NCBI RefSeq assembly: GCF_002082565.1 | Contig: NZ_CP020562.1 | Coordinates: 3,596,001 to 3,660,000 of the forward strand | Direction of reading: 5' to 3' | DNA: 64,000 nt | Source of the DNA: Halomonas sp. GT | Lineage (GTDB): Bacteria > Pseudomonadota > Gammaproteobacteria > Pseudomonadales > Halomonadaceae | In this document: piece after piece, positions 1 to 8,156 of the stretch | How the letters are laid out: each line of letters starts with the position of its first letter | How positions within the stretch are numbered: the first letter of the stretch is position 1 | Position numbers and translations under genes: made by a program | The notes under the pieces: model-generated | What the model was told of the DNA's origin: nothing | The model's input: the letters and a program-made list of their open reading frames with translations, nothing else | Database searches by the model: none

Positions 1-167
1 CCAAACGAGCCCACGATTAATAACTGCTGCGAGAGCCAAGCGGCGCTTAGCCAGCATATGACGGCCATACCAGTAAATGCGCCCAGCCATGACCAGCAGG
101 CATCTTTCCAGCCGACGGGGCGGCGCGCCGTTGGCTCTCCTCGCATCTTGCCAAGATAAGCTTTCAT
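1..167 (-). CDS. HPP family membrane protein, 5' part only
   Basis: The complement strand reads from an ATG at 165-167 into the left window edge, giving about 55 residues with no stop. The peptide begins MKAYLGKMRGE and continues with a hydrophobic stretch (WLGAFTGMAVICWLSAAWL), the pattern of the first membrane segment of HPP-family integral membrane proteins, which often carry C-terminal CBS domains. A GAGAG sequence lies just upstream as ribosome binding site. The function of the family is poorly known; nitrite transport is described for some members. The rest of the gene lies outside the window, so a CBS domain cannot be checked. It is divergent from the EamA gene that follows. Confidence 0.6.
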   Translation of the reverse strand, partial: MKAYLGKMRGEPTARRPVGWKDACWSWLGAFTGMAVICWLSAAWLSQQLLIVGSF

Positions 168-250
168 TGCACTCTCTCTGCACAAAAAGAGTGCAGATGA
201 TGGCAAAATGCACCAGATAAGCAAATGACAATCCGTCATACGCTGATGAA

Positions 251-322
251 GCACTTTCAAGAACGCGTTAAAAAACGTCCCTAAACGCACTTTCAAATAC
301 ATTCTCAAACACACTTCCAGGA
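251..322. repeat. Degenerate 12-bp tandem repeat, about six copies
   Basis: Six consecutive 12-base units (251-262, 263-274, 275-286, 287-298, 299-310, 311-322) resemble GCACTTTCAAAC. Units 1 and 4 share ten identical leading bases. The array ends at the putative start codon of the EamA gene, so it forms the whole leader of that gene. Confidence 0.6.
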
Positions 323-1251
323 TGATTAAGCAGCTAATGTCTAACGCCAGCAGTACCCCGTTAAACGTCACCCCCTCTAGTTTATTGCTTGCCGTGGTGG
401 CAGCTATCGGCATGGCAACCATCGGCGTTATTTCGCGCATTACCGGGCTAAATGCCGAAAGCATTACGTTTTATCGTTTAGGCCTTGGGGCGGCGTTTCT
501 GCTGGCGTATTTAGTGCTGACAAAACGCCACGCCGCACTCAACGCACTGCCTGGACGGCAGGTAGTCATTAGCGGCGTACTTCTGGCGTCATTTATCCTC
601 TTTTACGTTCAGGCCATGAACTACACCCAGATGGCCAACGCTATTTTGATGATCTACCTAGCACCAATTATCGCCGCCGTGGCAGCTCACTCCCTCTATA
701 GTGAACGCCTTACCACTGAACAAATTGGATTGATTGGCTTGGCGCTATTTGGGTTCGCGATGATGCAAGAGTTTCGTTTGAACCTTGATGATCACCAAGA
801 CATTATTGGGATGGGCTATGCCTTAGCCGCCATGTTTGCCTATAGCGGCTTTATGCTCACTAACCGTCGTTTGCCAAGTCATTTAGACGACAGGGTCTGC
901 GCGTTTTGGCAGTTGCTAGTAGGTGCGCTGGTCATATTACCGTTTGCTCTTTGGCAGCCAGAAGGATTAACCGCCGCATCCTGGCAGTGGCCTTGGCTAT
1001 TATTGGCTGGCTTAGTCCCTGGCTTTTTAGCATTGCTGTGTGCCGTGATGGCGATTAACCGACTGCCCACCGCCCTGTATGGAACCCTGGCTTACTGCGA
1101 GCCGGTGGCAGTGGTGATCTTTGGTTGGAGCCTATTTGGTGAAGCGTTGTCACCTCTGCAGCTAAGCGGATGCGCACTGATTGTTGTCTGCGGCATCATG
1201 CAAGCTTCGACGGGCGGGCGCCAACCTACATCATTAGCCACGACAGGATAA
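322..1251 (+). CDS. EamA/DMT-superfamily transporter
   Basis: A 309-residue, highly hydrophobic protein with about ten predicted membrane segments arranged as two homologous EamA halves, the usual size and build of drug/metabolite transporters (RhaT/YdcZ type). Such inner-membrane proteins export or import small metabolites such as amino acids; the substrate cannot be told from sequence. The ATG at 322 directly abuts an AGG, so an in-frame ATG at 337 is an alternative start. The 3' end overlaps the convergent small membrane-protein gene by 26 bp. Confidence 0.85.
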   Translation: MIKQLMSNASSTPLNVTPSSLLLAVVAAIGMATIGVISRITGLNAESITFYRLGLGAAFLLAYLVLTKRHAALNALPGRQVVISGVLLASFILFYVQAMNYTQMANAILMIYLAPIIAAVAAHSLYSERLTTEQIGLIGLALFGFAMMQEFRLNLDDHQDIIGMGYALAAMFAYSGFMLTNRRLPSHLDDRVCAFWQLLVGALVILPFALWQPEGLTAASWQWPWLLLAGLVPGFLALLCAVMAINRLPTALYGTLAYCEPVAVVIFGWSLFGEALSPLQLSGCALIVVCGIMQASTGGRQPTSLATTG

Positions 1252-1519
1252 ACAGCGCCAGCACAATACGCACGATGGCTCCTAGCAGGGAGCCTCGCAG
1301 CAGCGCCCGAAAGCCCCGCCATAACAGCCACAAGCCAATTACCAGCACCAGAAGGCTAAAGAACGACGCATTGATACCCAGGGAGCGAGTAAGGCCATCA
1401 ATAAAGTCATCGAACGCGCCGAAAAAATTGGTGAAAAAGCCCAATAAAAACTCCACCACCACGCGAATAGCATCGCCAATGGCTTCGCCAATACCATCAA
1501 AAAATCCGTTTGCCTGCAT
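1226..1519 (-). CDS. Small two-segment membrane protein, unknown function
   Basis: A 97-residue protein. The N-terminal half is amphipathic and rich in Phe and Gly (residues 1-45). Two hydrophobic segments follow, at about 50-68 and 80-96, separated by an Arg-rich turn (WRGFRALLRGSL). I do not recognise a named family. The composition is typical of a real membrane protein rather than of a frame shadow, and most of the gene lies outside the neighbouring EamA gene, overlapping it tail-to-tail by 26 bp. A GAGACGC stretch lies just before the ATG and may serve as ribosome binding site. The opposite strand is also open here but gives an Arg/Ser/Pro-rich peptide typical of antisense translation. 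Confidence 0.6.
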   Translation of the reverse strand: MQANGFFDGIGEAIGDAIRVVVEFLLGFFTNFFGAFDDFIDGLTRSLGINASFFSLLVLVIGLWLLWRGFRALLRGSLLGAIVRIVLALFILSWLMM

Positions 1520-1677
1520 GCGTCTCGTCCATCGCTAAAAGGTTTTCGATATTGTCAGTTAAAACTACACCATTGCAAAGCATGCCGATAAAGCAGCGTG
1601 CTCTTCCCTTTTACGCCCCTTAAGACGTTTACCCTATTTCACTTTTTCGACTGACGCGTTAAAACATTGTCAAAGCA

Positions 1678-1895
1678 ATAGCGGGAGAGACTGGTGCTAG
1701 CCACCAGCGCCGAAGGAGCAACGACCCCGGAAACTCTCAGGCCACCGGACCGCTATTGTTATGGTATTTACTAGAACAGTAATTACTAACACTTTCCGAA
1801 GAGCGGTTGATGACTGCGTCACTCAGCCCACCGAAGGAGCAAGCGCCTCAATGGATGCGTGAATCTCTCAGGTTCCATGACGGAAGGGGTACGCC
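1678..1895 (+). promoter_or_regulatory. Tandem glycine riboswitch (two aptamers)
   Basis: Two successive copies of the glycine aptamer core are present. The first (about 1680-1760) has GGGAGAGACTGG, then GCGCCGAAGGAGCAA, then AAACTCTCAGGCCACCGGAC. The second (about 1797-1895) has CACCGAAGGAGCAAG, then AATCTCTCAGGTTCCATGAC. The conserved CCGAAGGRGCAA and CTCTCAGG blocks are the hallmark of the RF00504 family, and a linker of about 40 nt separates the aptamers as in known tandem switches. It lies in the leader of the DadA-type dehydrogenase, about 54 nt before its ATG. Glycine riboswitches usually turn genes on, so glycine should induce the downstream gene or genes. Confidence 0.93.
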
Positions 1896-1948
1896 TAGCC
1901 AATGTTGCTAGGGGTATCGCTTGACGCTCATACAATCTGGAGAGACAC

Positions 1949-3199
1949 ATGCAACACATTGCTATTATTGGCGGTGGGATCACCGGTATTACAAGTGCTT
2001 ATGCCCTGGCGAAGCGCGGCTTTGATGTGACAGTTTTTGAAAAACACCGCTATGCGGCAATGGAAACGTCTTTTGCCAACGGCGGACAGCTATCGGCCTC
2101 GAATGCTGAAGTCTGGAACCACTGGCCAACGGTGCTTAAAGGCCTGCGCTGGATGCTAAAAAACGATGCGCCGCTCTTGGTCAACCCTCGCCCTAGTTGG
2201 CACAAACTCAGCTGGTTTGCAGAGTTCATCGCCGCCATTCCCCGTTATGCTGACAACACCACAGAAACCACTCGGTTAGCGATTGCTGCCCGGGAACACT
2301 TATTCCAGTGGGCGAAAGACGAGCAGATTGATTTCGACCTCAAACAGCAGGGCATTTTACATATATACCGCGACAAAGCTGGCTTTGATCACGCAGCACG
2401 CGTGTCGCAGTTGCTAGCGAAAGGCGGCCTTGAACGCAGATCAGTAACCCCCGATGAAATGCGCACCATCGAGCCAACGCTGGCAGGTAGTTACTATGGC
2501 GGTTTCTATACCGAAAGCGACGCCACTGGCGATATCCACAAATACACTAACGGCCTCGCTAAAGCAGCCGCCAAACGTGGCGTACAGCTTAATTATGGCC
2601 ACCACATTGACGATATTGGCGCTGACGATAATGGGGCTTGGGTAAGCGCCACGGTAGATAACAACAGCATGAGCCAACGCTTTGACAGCGTGGTCGTTTG
2701 CGCGGGGACTGGCAGCCGCGCCATTGCCGCCAAATTAGGCGATCGCGTTAATATCTACCCCGTAAAAGGTTACTCCATCACCGTACAGCTAGATGACGAG
2801 GCCTCTCAGCAAGCCGCGCCAACCGTCAGCCTGCTAGATGATGAAACCAAATTGGTGACCAGCCGGTTGGGGCTCAACCGCTTCCGCGTGGCTGGTACCG
2901 CTGAATTTAACGGCGCGAATCGCGATATACGCAACGACCGTATTCAACCGCTGGTTCGCTGGGTAGAAGAGTGCTTCCCTGGCGTGAGCACACAACGCGT
3001 TGTGCCCTGGGCTGGCCTGCGCCCAATGCTACCTAACATGCTGCCCAAAGTTGGGCCTGGCCGTTTGCCCACTGTTTTCTATAACACCGGCCACGGCCAC
3101 CTAGGCTGGACACTGTCAGCCATTACCGCCGAAATGCTGGCGGACGCGGTGGAAGAGAAAAATATCCTCCGCGAGCCAGCCCCCCAACCGCTTAGCTAG
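1949..3199 (+). CDS. dadA: FAD-dependent D-amino acid dehydrogenase (DadA family)
   Basis: A 416-residue flavoprotein with an N-terminal dinucleotide-binding motif (IIGGGITGITSAYALAKRG, residues 5-23), the ETSFANGGQLS segment typical of DadA, and a C-terminal FAD-contact motif (NTGHGHLGWTLS). The length matches DadA (about 415-435). DadA proteins oxidise D-amino acids to 2-oxo acids and ammonia at the inner face of the membrane, passing electrons to the quinone pool; close relatives act on glycine or N-methyl amino acids. The tandem glycine riboswitch upstream suggests that glycine is a substrate or a signal. The neighbouring VanX-type dipeptidase suggests D-Ala as another substrate. GGAGAG precedes the ATG. 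The family is certain; the exact substrate is inferred. Confidence 0.88.
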   Translation: MQHIAIIGGGITGITSAYALAKRGFDVTVFEKHRYAAMETSFANGGQLSASNAEVWNHWPTVLKGLRWMLKNDAPLLVNPRPSWHKLSWFAEFIAAIPRYADNTTETTRLAIAAREHLFQWAKDEQIDFDLKQQGILHIYRDKAGFDHAARVSQLLAKGGLERRSVTPDEMRTIEPTLAGSYYGGFYTESDATGDIHKYTNGLAKAAAKRGVQLNYGHHIDDIGADDNGAWVSATVDNNSMSQRFDSVVVCAGTGSRAIAAKLGDRVNIYPVKGYSITVQLDDEASQQAAPTVSLLDDETKLVTSRLGLNRFRVAGTAEFNGANRDIRNDRIQPLVRWVEECFPGVSTQRVVPWAGLRPMLPNMLPKVGPGRLPTVFYNTGHGHLGWTLSAITAEMLADAVEEKNILREPAPQPLS

Positions 3200-3266
3200 T
3201 TCCAACCATGACAAGTCCGGGCTGGCTTCCGGTAAGATATAGAACACCCCAACATAGGCGTGTTTT

Positions 3267-4193
3267 ATGCTTAACCAGCGTGCATTAACCTACCTCAATG
3301 AAGTGATTCGGCGCGGCTCGCTCAGGCGTGCCGCCGCCCACCTGAATGTCGATGCCTCTGCCGTTAGCCGCCAACTAAAAGCATTAGAAGAAGAACTGGA
3401 TACCCAGCTATGCGAGCGGCACGGAAGAGGGATGCGTGCCACCGCAGCGGGCCAGCTACTGGTGCACCATTTTCATGCCCAGCGGGCTTCAGAAGAAGCG
3501 GTGCTCTCCCAACTAATGGCACTTCAAAGTCTAGCGAAAGGGGAAGTTCGCATTGCCGTGGGAGAAGGGTTTATTGCTGACCTGATCGCCGCACCGTTAG
3601 GCACTTTTATGTCAGCGTTTGACGGTATCAAAGTTGAAATCCGCATGGCGGGTGTCAACGAAGCGATGTCGTTACTCCAAGATCGCGAGGTGGATATAGC
3701 GCTACTTTATGCACCGCCGGTAGACCCGCAACTTTTCTGCCACGTGGAAACGCGCCAGCCGCTCGATGTCATTGTACCCCCCAATCACCCACTAAGTGAT
3801 CTTAACCGCCCGGTAACACTGCATGACTTAAAGGAGTGGCCTCTGGCGTTAATGGACAATCCTTTTGGTATGCGGCAAATGGTTAATATGGTGGCTCACC
3901 AGGAGCGTATTCATCTTGAAGCACGCCTGCATACAAACTCTGTTTCGGTGTTAAAGAACTTCGTCCGCTCAGGCATCGGCGTTACGTTTATGCCCGAACT
4001 CACCGTAGCGGATGAGATTGAGCGCGGTGAGATCTTCACACTCCCCATGCAGTACCCGGTGATGAACGGTACGCGGGCACAAATTGTTAGCCTGAAAGGA
4101 CAGGAACTCCCAGTCGCTTCAATCACTTGCATCAATCATTTGCACAAAGGCATGCGCTTTTTCTCCGCCGACGCACCACGACTGTTGCAATAA
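3267..4193 (+). CDS. LysR-family transcriptional regulator
   Basis: A 308-residue protein with an N-terminal winged helix-turn-helix (about residues 4-62, with SLRRAAAHLNVDASAVSRQLKALEEEL) and a LysR substrate-binding domain (about 90-295). It starts 67 bp after dadA on the same strand and lies just before the TRAP operon, so it is probably the local regulator of the dehydrogenase and/or the transporter. The effector is not known; a D-amino acid or dipeptide would fit the setting (inference). Confidence 0.88.
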   Translation: MLNQRALTYLNEVIRRGSLRRAAAHLNVDASAVSRQLKALEEELDTQLCERHGRGMRATAAGQLLVHHFHAQRASEEAVLSQLMALQSLAKGEVRIAVGEGFIADLIAAPLGTFMSAFDGIKVEIRMAGVNEAMSLLQDREVDIALLYAPPVDPQLFCHVETRQPLDVIVPPNHPLSDLNRPVTLHDLKEWPLALMDNPFGMRQMVNMVAHQERIHLEARLHTNSVSVLKNFVRSGIGVTFMPELTVADEIERGEIFTLPMQYPVMNGTRAQIVSLKGQELPVASITCINHLHKGMRFFSADAPRLLQ

Positions 4194-4319
4194 AAGCCAC
4201 AGTTTAGGTATTGCATAGTCAACACCTCAATACATAGTCTTCTAGTAGGCACTCCTTATAAATCTAATAACGCGCCCATAGCGCCCCGTAGCTCACGACA
4301 ATAAACCAGGAGACTGACT

Positions 4320-5366
4320 ATGTACCCACCAAAATTGAGCCAATACTTTTCGCCTAAACAGCTTATTTCCGCGTGCCTAGTAGGCTCTGCTTTGATGGCA
4401 GGGAACGCGCTTGCAGCGACTACGATTAATCTAAGTTACAACGGTGCCCCAGACCCCGAAAAGAATGCTGTCCACGTCTTTGCAGAGAATCTTAAAGCGT
4501 TGGTAGACGAAAAAACTGACGGTGAGATCCAGCTCAAGCTCTATCCGAATAGCATGCTCGGCGAAGAAGAGGAGCGCATGGAACAAACCATGAATACGCC
4601 CATGCTCAATGTGGCGTCATTTGCGGGTGTCTCTCCTCTTGTTGATGAAATCTTCGTTAGCGCTATTCCGTTTCTGTTCGACGATTTTTCTGCAGCTCAC
4701 ACTTTCTTCGATGAGGGTGAGTATTGGCAGGAAGTCAGCAACGCTCTGCAGGAGCGTGCCGGTATCGATATGCTAGCCGTTGTGGAAGAGGGCGGCTTTT
4801 TGGCGTTCACCAATAACGAAAGGCCGATCAGCCACCCTGACGACTTCGAAGGACTCCGCTTCCGCGCCATGGACCCTAGCCAAGTCGCTCTGTATGAGGC
4901 CTTCGGCGCCTCCGGCACTCCCATCCCCTGGACAGAGACCTATATGGCACTGCGCACCGGGGTGGCAGACGGCCAAATGAACCCGCCGATGTATATCATC
5001 TTGGGCAGCCTTTACGAAGTGCAGGACTACCTGACCCTTGCCAATATCCAGTACTCCGACCAGTTCCTGGTAGGCAACAGCGACATGATCGCGGGTTGGG
5101 ATGATGAGCTTCGCAGCGCCTTTATGGAAGCCGTCTCCGAAGCTAATCACAATGCCCGTGAGCACAATGAGGAGCAAGTAGAGGCGCGTATCGCCTATTT
5201 GGAAGAGCAAGGCATGGAAGTAATTCGCCCCTCTGAAGAAGAGCTGGCCGCTTTCCGCGAAATCGGCCAGCCTGCCTACCTTGAGTGGCTTGGTGAGCGT
5301 GATATCGAGCAGCGCTGGATCGATATGGCGTTGGAAGATGCAGGCATGAGCGAACTGCTCGACTAA
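4320..5366 (+). CDS. TRAP transporter solute-binding protein (DctP type)
   Basis: A 348-residue periplasmic protein with an N-terminal signal peptide (hydrophobic stretch at about 15-32, cleavage near ALAATTINL). The DctP fold follows, with the conserved segment LRFRAMDPSQVALYEAFGASGTP and the invariant Arg (near residue 180) that usually binds the carboxylate of the ligand. A good ribosome binding site (CCAGGAGACTGACT) precedes the ATG. It is the first gene of a dctP-dctQ-dctM set. The ligand should carry a carboxylate; with the dipeptidase gene at the end of the operon and dadA upstream, a D-amino acid or a small peptide is a reasonable guess. Confidence 0.9.
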   Translation: MYPPKLSQYFSPKQLISACLVGSALMAGNALAATTINLSYNGAPDPEKNAVHVFAENLKALVDEKTDGEIQLKLYPNSMLGEEEERMEQTMNTPMLNVASFAGVSPLVDEIFVSAIPFLFDDFSAAHTFFDEGEYWQEVSNALQERAGIDMLAVVEEGGFLAFTNNERPISHPDDFEGLRFRAMDPSQVALYEAFGASGTPIPWTETYMALRTGVADGQMNPPMYIILGSLYEVQDYLTLANIQYSDQFLVGNSDMIAGWDDELRSAFMEAVSEANHNAREHNEEQVEARIAYLEEQGMEVIRPSEEELAAFREIGQPAYLEWLGERDIEQRWIDMALEDAGMSELLD

Positions 5367-5380
5367 CGGCTGTTAACAAC

Positions 5381-5406
5381 AGGGGCTGGCATCATGCTGG
5401 CCCCCT
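5381..5406 (+). terminator. Hairpin after dctP, partial terminator or processing site
   Basis: GGGGCTGGCA and TGCTGGCCCC pair as a stem of about ten base pairs (two G-U) with a three-base loop, beginning 15 bp after the dctP stop. Only CCTATTT follows, not a full U tract, so read-through into dctQM is expected. Such hairpins keep the binding protein in excess over the membrane subunits. Confidence 0.55.
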
Positions 5407-5410
5407 ATTT

Positions 5411-5500
5411 CCAGTACTTAATACTCCAGTACTTAATACTCCAGTACTTAATACCCAAGTACTTAATACCCAAGTACTTAATGTTCAAGTGCTTAACGTT
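5411..5500. repeat. 15-bp tandem repeat, six copies, between dctP and dctQ
   Basis: Six head-to-tail 15-base units run without gaps: 5411-5425, 5426-5440, 5441-5455, 5456-5470, 5471-5485, 5486-5500. The first two are identical (CCAGTACTTAATACT) and later copies drift at the ends, while the AAGT/CAGT-ACTTAAT core is kept. A seventh, very worn copy may follow. No reading frame or known element is recognised. It is A/T-rich and unlike the flanking genes. Confidence 0.9.
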
Positions 5501-5523
5501 TCTGTGCTTCATGGAAGGCTGCC

Positions 5524-6015
5524 ATGTTTAATACGCTTCGATCCCGTCTTTTAGCGATCAGCCGCCCTGTTACCTTAACCCTGGCGGGCGCACTGTTATC
5601 GCTCAATGTTGCGGCCATTCTGTTTGGGGTGTTTGCACGCTACATCGCTGGTGGCGCGCCTATCTGGACAGATGAGCTTTCACGTTTCTTAATCATCGCC
5701 ACCGTGATGCTCGCGGCTGGCGCTGTCTGGTCTGAAGGAGAACATATGCGCGTTGGCCTGTTAGAGAAACGACTGCCCGCCCCCTTTGCTCGCTTGCTAA
5801 ACGTGTACCAATGGTTACTCACCCTGCTAATTGCAGCGGGGGGTGCATGGGTTAGCTATCGCTATGCGCTATCGGTCAGCATGTTTACCACCTCTGGGCT
5901 CGGCATTAGCCGCACGGTGCCACTGCTCTCGCTACCTATTGGCTTTTTGCTACTAGCTTGGCATGTGCTTCTCTATGGCCCTGCGCCACTCAAGACCATC
6001 GAGGACGACCTATGA
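5524..6015 (+). CDS. TRAP transporter small membrane subunit (DctQ type)
   Basis: A 163-residue protein with four predicted membrane segments (about 18-40, 52-70, 92-115, 133-153), the size and pattern of DctQ. It carries the WTDELSRFLIIATVMLAAGAVW segment (quoted in part for recognition) with the E-x-x-R/F pattern common in this family. Together with DctM it forms the inner-membrane importer that takes ligand from the DctP protein using a sodium gradient. Its stop codon overlaps the dctM start (ATGA), which indicates translational coupling. Confidence 0.88.
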   Translation: MFNTLRSRLLAISRPVTLTLAGALLSLNVAAILFGVFARYIAGGAPIWTDELSRFLIIATVMLAAGAVWSEGEHMRVGLLEKRLPAPFARLLNVYQWLLTLLIAAGGAWVSYRYALSVSMFTTSGLGISRTVPLLSLPIGFLLLAWHVLLYGPAPLKTIEDDL

Positions 6016-7289
6016 TTGTCACTATGCTGGTTGTTTTCCTGGGCCACGTCTTGCTTGGGCTTCCTCTGTTTATCGCCCTGCTTACCACCGCAATAGTCGG
6101 CTTTTTGTTTGTCGACCCCTCAATGATTCCACGCATGCTGCCCCAGCAATTCTTTGGTGGTATCAATGTATTCTCCTTGATGGCGATTCCGTTATTTATC
6201 TTCGCTGGCAACCTGATGAACGTCAGCGGCTTAACCGAACGCTTGATGGGGCTCGCCCGCCTGATGGTAGGGCATTTGCGGGGCGGCATGGGTCACGTCA
6301 ATGTGGTGTCGAGCGTATTCTTCGCGGGTGTTAATGGCTCAGCAGTGGCGGACACCTCGGCACTTGGGTCGCTGTTAGTGCCTGCCATGGAGAAAGAGGG
6401 CTACTCACGAGCCTTTGCCGCTGGGTTGACCGCAGGTAGCTCGTTGATCGGCCCGATTATTCCACCCAGTATCTTTATGATCCTCTACGCCTCACTGACC
6501 AACACCTCAGTCGGCGATCTATTTCTGGCGGGCGTTGTGCCAGGGCTACTGCTGGGGGTTGCCTTTATGGGCATGAACGCTTGGTATGCCTGGCGCCATC
6601 GGTTACCCAAAAGTGGCCAGTTGCCCCCGCTCAGCCAACTTGGCGTAGCCTTCGTAGCCGCTCTGCCTGCACTTATTGCCCCTTTTATTATTGTTGCTGG
6701 CATCGTGCTGGGCTTCGTGACGCCAACAGAGTCAGGCGCATTAACAGCGCTGTACGTCGCGTTGTGCGGGGTCGTGTTGGGAGGATTGCGTTTTAAAGAG
6801 TGCTGGAAAGCTATCGTCGATACGGCACGCTTAACCTCGGCGATTTTTCTGATTATGGCCGCCTCAGCGACAATTAGCTGGTTACTCTCCTATGCGCAAG
6901 TGCCCGCGCAATTTGTCTCGCTGTTATCTCCTTACATAGACAACGCAGTAGTGATTCTACTGTTACTGAGTGCCATTACCTTTATAACGGGCATGTTTAT
7001 GGAAGAGGTGTCAGCGTTGATGCTACTGACGCCTATCTTTACGCCAGTGGCTATGATGGCGGGTATCGACCCCATTCACCTGGGCGTCATCATCACGCTT
7101 AACATTACCATCGCGTTAATCACTCCGCCGCTGGGTGCATGCGTGTTTGTCGCCGCCGCGGTCAGTCGGCTTGAGATAGTGTCGCTGTTCAGAACCATTT
7201 GGCCCTTTGTACTGACAGCGATTGCGGTGCTTATTCTACTCATCCTGTTTCCGCCACTAACGCTTTGGCTTCCTACACAGTTTAGATAG
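6012..7289 (+). CDS. TRAP transporter large permease (DctM type)
   Basis: A 425-residue permease with about 12-13 membrane segments. Family motifs are visible: the FAGNLMNVSGLTERL region, the GVNGSAVADTSALGSLLVPAM loop (quoted in part), and GLTAGSSLIGPIIPPSIFMI, which lines the sodium/substrate path in DctM/SiaM. The start is placed at the ATG that overlaps the dctQ stop, because an upstream extension would lie wholly inside dctQ. The protein is the driving subunit of the TRAP system. The last gene of the operon, a dipeptidase, begins about 30 bp downstream. Confidence 0.9.
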   Translation: MIVTMLVVFLGHVLLGLPLFIALLTTAIVGFLFVDPSMIPRMLPQQFFGGINVFSLMAIPLFIFAGNLMNVSGLTERLMGLARLMVGHLRGGMGHVNVVSSVFFAGVNGSAVADTSALGSLLVPAMEKEGYSRAFAAGLTAGSSLIGPIIPPSIFMILYASLTNTSVGDLFLAGVVPGLLLGVAFMGMNAWYAWRHRLPKSGQLPPLSQLGVAFVAALPALIAPFIIVAGIVLGFVTPTESGALTALYVALCGVVLGGLRFKECWKAIVDTARLTSAIFLIMAASATISWLLSYAQVPAQFVSLLSPYIDNAVVILLLLSAITFITGMFMEEVSALMLLTPIFTPVAMMAGIDPIHLGVIITLNITIALITPPLGACVFVAAAVSRLEIVSLFRTIWPFVLTAIAVLILLILFPPLTLWLPTQFR

Positions 7290-7322
7290 TGCTCTTCTTG
7301 AATAATCCTTTGCTTGGATAAC

Positions 7323-8084
7323 ATGATGCCTTTGAACACACTATTGAAGGCCTTGCCGCCTCTACCCAGCCACCTAGCTCCAAACTGGGAACAGCTACGC
7401 CGAACATCTATTGAAGATAACGGTGAGCGCTTGGTGCCAATGAGCCTCGCCCCCGCACCGATTAGCGTATTCCCCGCCTATGCTCGGCTGGGCATTCCCG
7501 GCGCGGTACCGGAGTGTTTCGTTCGGGAAAGCGTTTATCGGGCGCTACTCGCCGCAGCACGCAGCTTACCCGAAGGGATCGGTTTAATCGTACTCGACGG
7601 CTGGCGTCCATGGCGGGTGCAGCAGTACTTATTTGATACCCTGCACGAAGCTATCCAGCAGCATCAGCCCGGCCTCAGTGAAGCGGAGCTACTGGAGCGC
7701 ACACGGGAGTTTGTCTCAGTCCCCAGCCGCGACCCATTAGCACCCAGCCCACATCTCACCGGTGGCGCCGTCGATGTCACGCTATGCGATGCCGATGGCC
7801 TGCCACTGGATATGGGGACGCTGTTTGATGAAGCGATACCTGCCTCTCATAGCGACTATTTCGAGCGCCTGGAAACGCTAACGCCGCAGCAAGTCAACGC
7901 CCGCGATCATCGCCGCCTGCTGTATCACACCATGCAACAGCAAGGCTTCACTAACCTGCCTAGCGAGTGGTGGCACTTCGATTACGGCGATCAATTATGG
8001 GCCTACTACGGGTCACATCAGCAGGCGCATTACGGCCCGGCAGAGTTGGACACCATTGAGAATCGCTGGCGCCGACAGCTGTAG
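7323..8084 (+). CDS. D-Ala-D-Ala dipeptidase, VanX/DdpX family
   Basis: A protein of about 253 residues of the M15D metallopeptidase family. Zinc-site motifs are clear: SPHLTGGAVDVTL (SxHxxGxAxD, His and Asp ligands, about residue 140) and EWWHFDYGD (catalytic Glu and the third ligand His, about residue 215). The family cleaves D-alanyl-D-alanine, and in E. coli DdpX releases D-Ala from recycled cell-wall dipeptide. No signal peptide is seen, so action in the cytoplasm after uptake is likely. An in-frame TTG at 7314 is a less likely start; ATG codons at 7323 and 7326 are better. Position at the end of a TRAP operon close to dadA suggests a dipeptide uptake, cleavage and oxidation chain. Confidence 0.88.
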   Translation: MMPLNTLLKALPPLPSHLAPNWEQLRRTSIEDNGERLVPMSLAPAPISVFPAYARLGIPGAVPECFVRESVYRALLAAARSLPEGIGLIVLDGWRPWRVQQYLFDTLHEAIQQHQPGLSEAELLERTREFVSVPSRDPLAPSPHLTGGAVDVTLCDADGLPLDMGTLFDEAIPASHSDYFERLETLTPQQVNARDHRRLLYHTMQQQGFTNLPSEWWHFDYGDQLWAYYGSHQQAHYGPAELDTIENRWRRQL

Positions 8085-8088
8085 TTGA

Positions 8089-8130
8089 CTAGGCACGATG
8101 CCACTCCAGGTAAAGGGCATCGTCGCCTAG
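8089..8130. terminator. Strong hairpin between convergent genes
   Basis: CTAGGCACGATGCC pairs with GGCATCGT-C-GCCTAG: 14 base pairs with one bulged base and a 13-base loop. It sits between the dipeptidase (+) and the RND pump (-). There is no clear U tract on either strand, so it may act as a rho-assisted terminator or RNA 3'-end stabiliser. Confidence 0.5.
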
Positions 8131-8156
8131 AACTCACACCACCTTATCAAGGATGC

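Noticed and set aside
1170..1538. Open frame of 122 codons on the plus strand opposite the small membrane protein
   Set aside because: It overlaps the EamA gene end in another frame and is rich in Arg, Ser, Pro and Asn, typical of the complement of a hydrophobic gene. The minus-strand frame is the credible one.
4773..5210. 145-codon frame on the minus strand within dctP
   Set aside because: It lies wholly inside a well-supported TRAP binding-protein gene and has no family pattern.
5411..5500. CRISPR array
   Set aside because: Units are 15 bp and contiguous with no unique spacers, and no cas genes are near. The same applies to 62919-63016.
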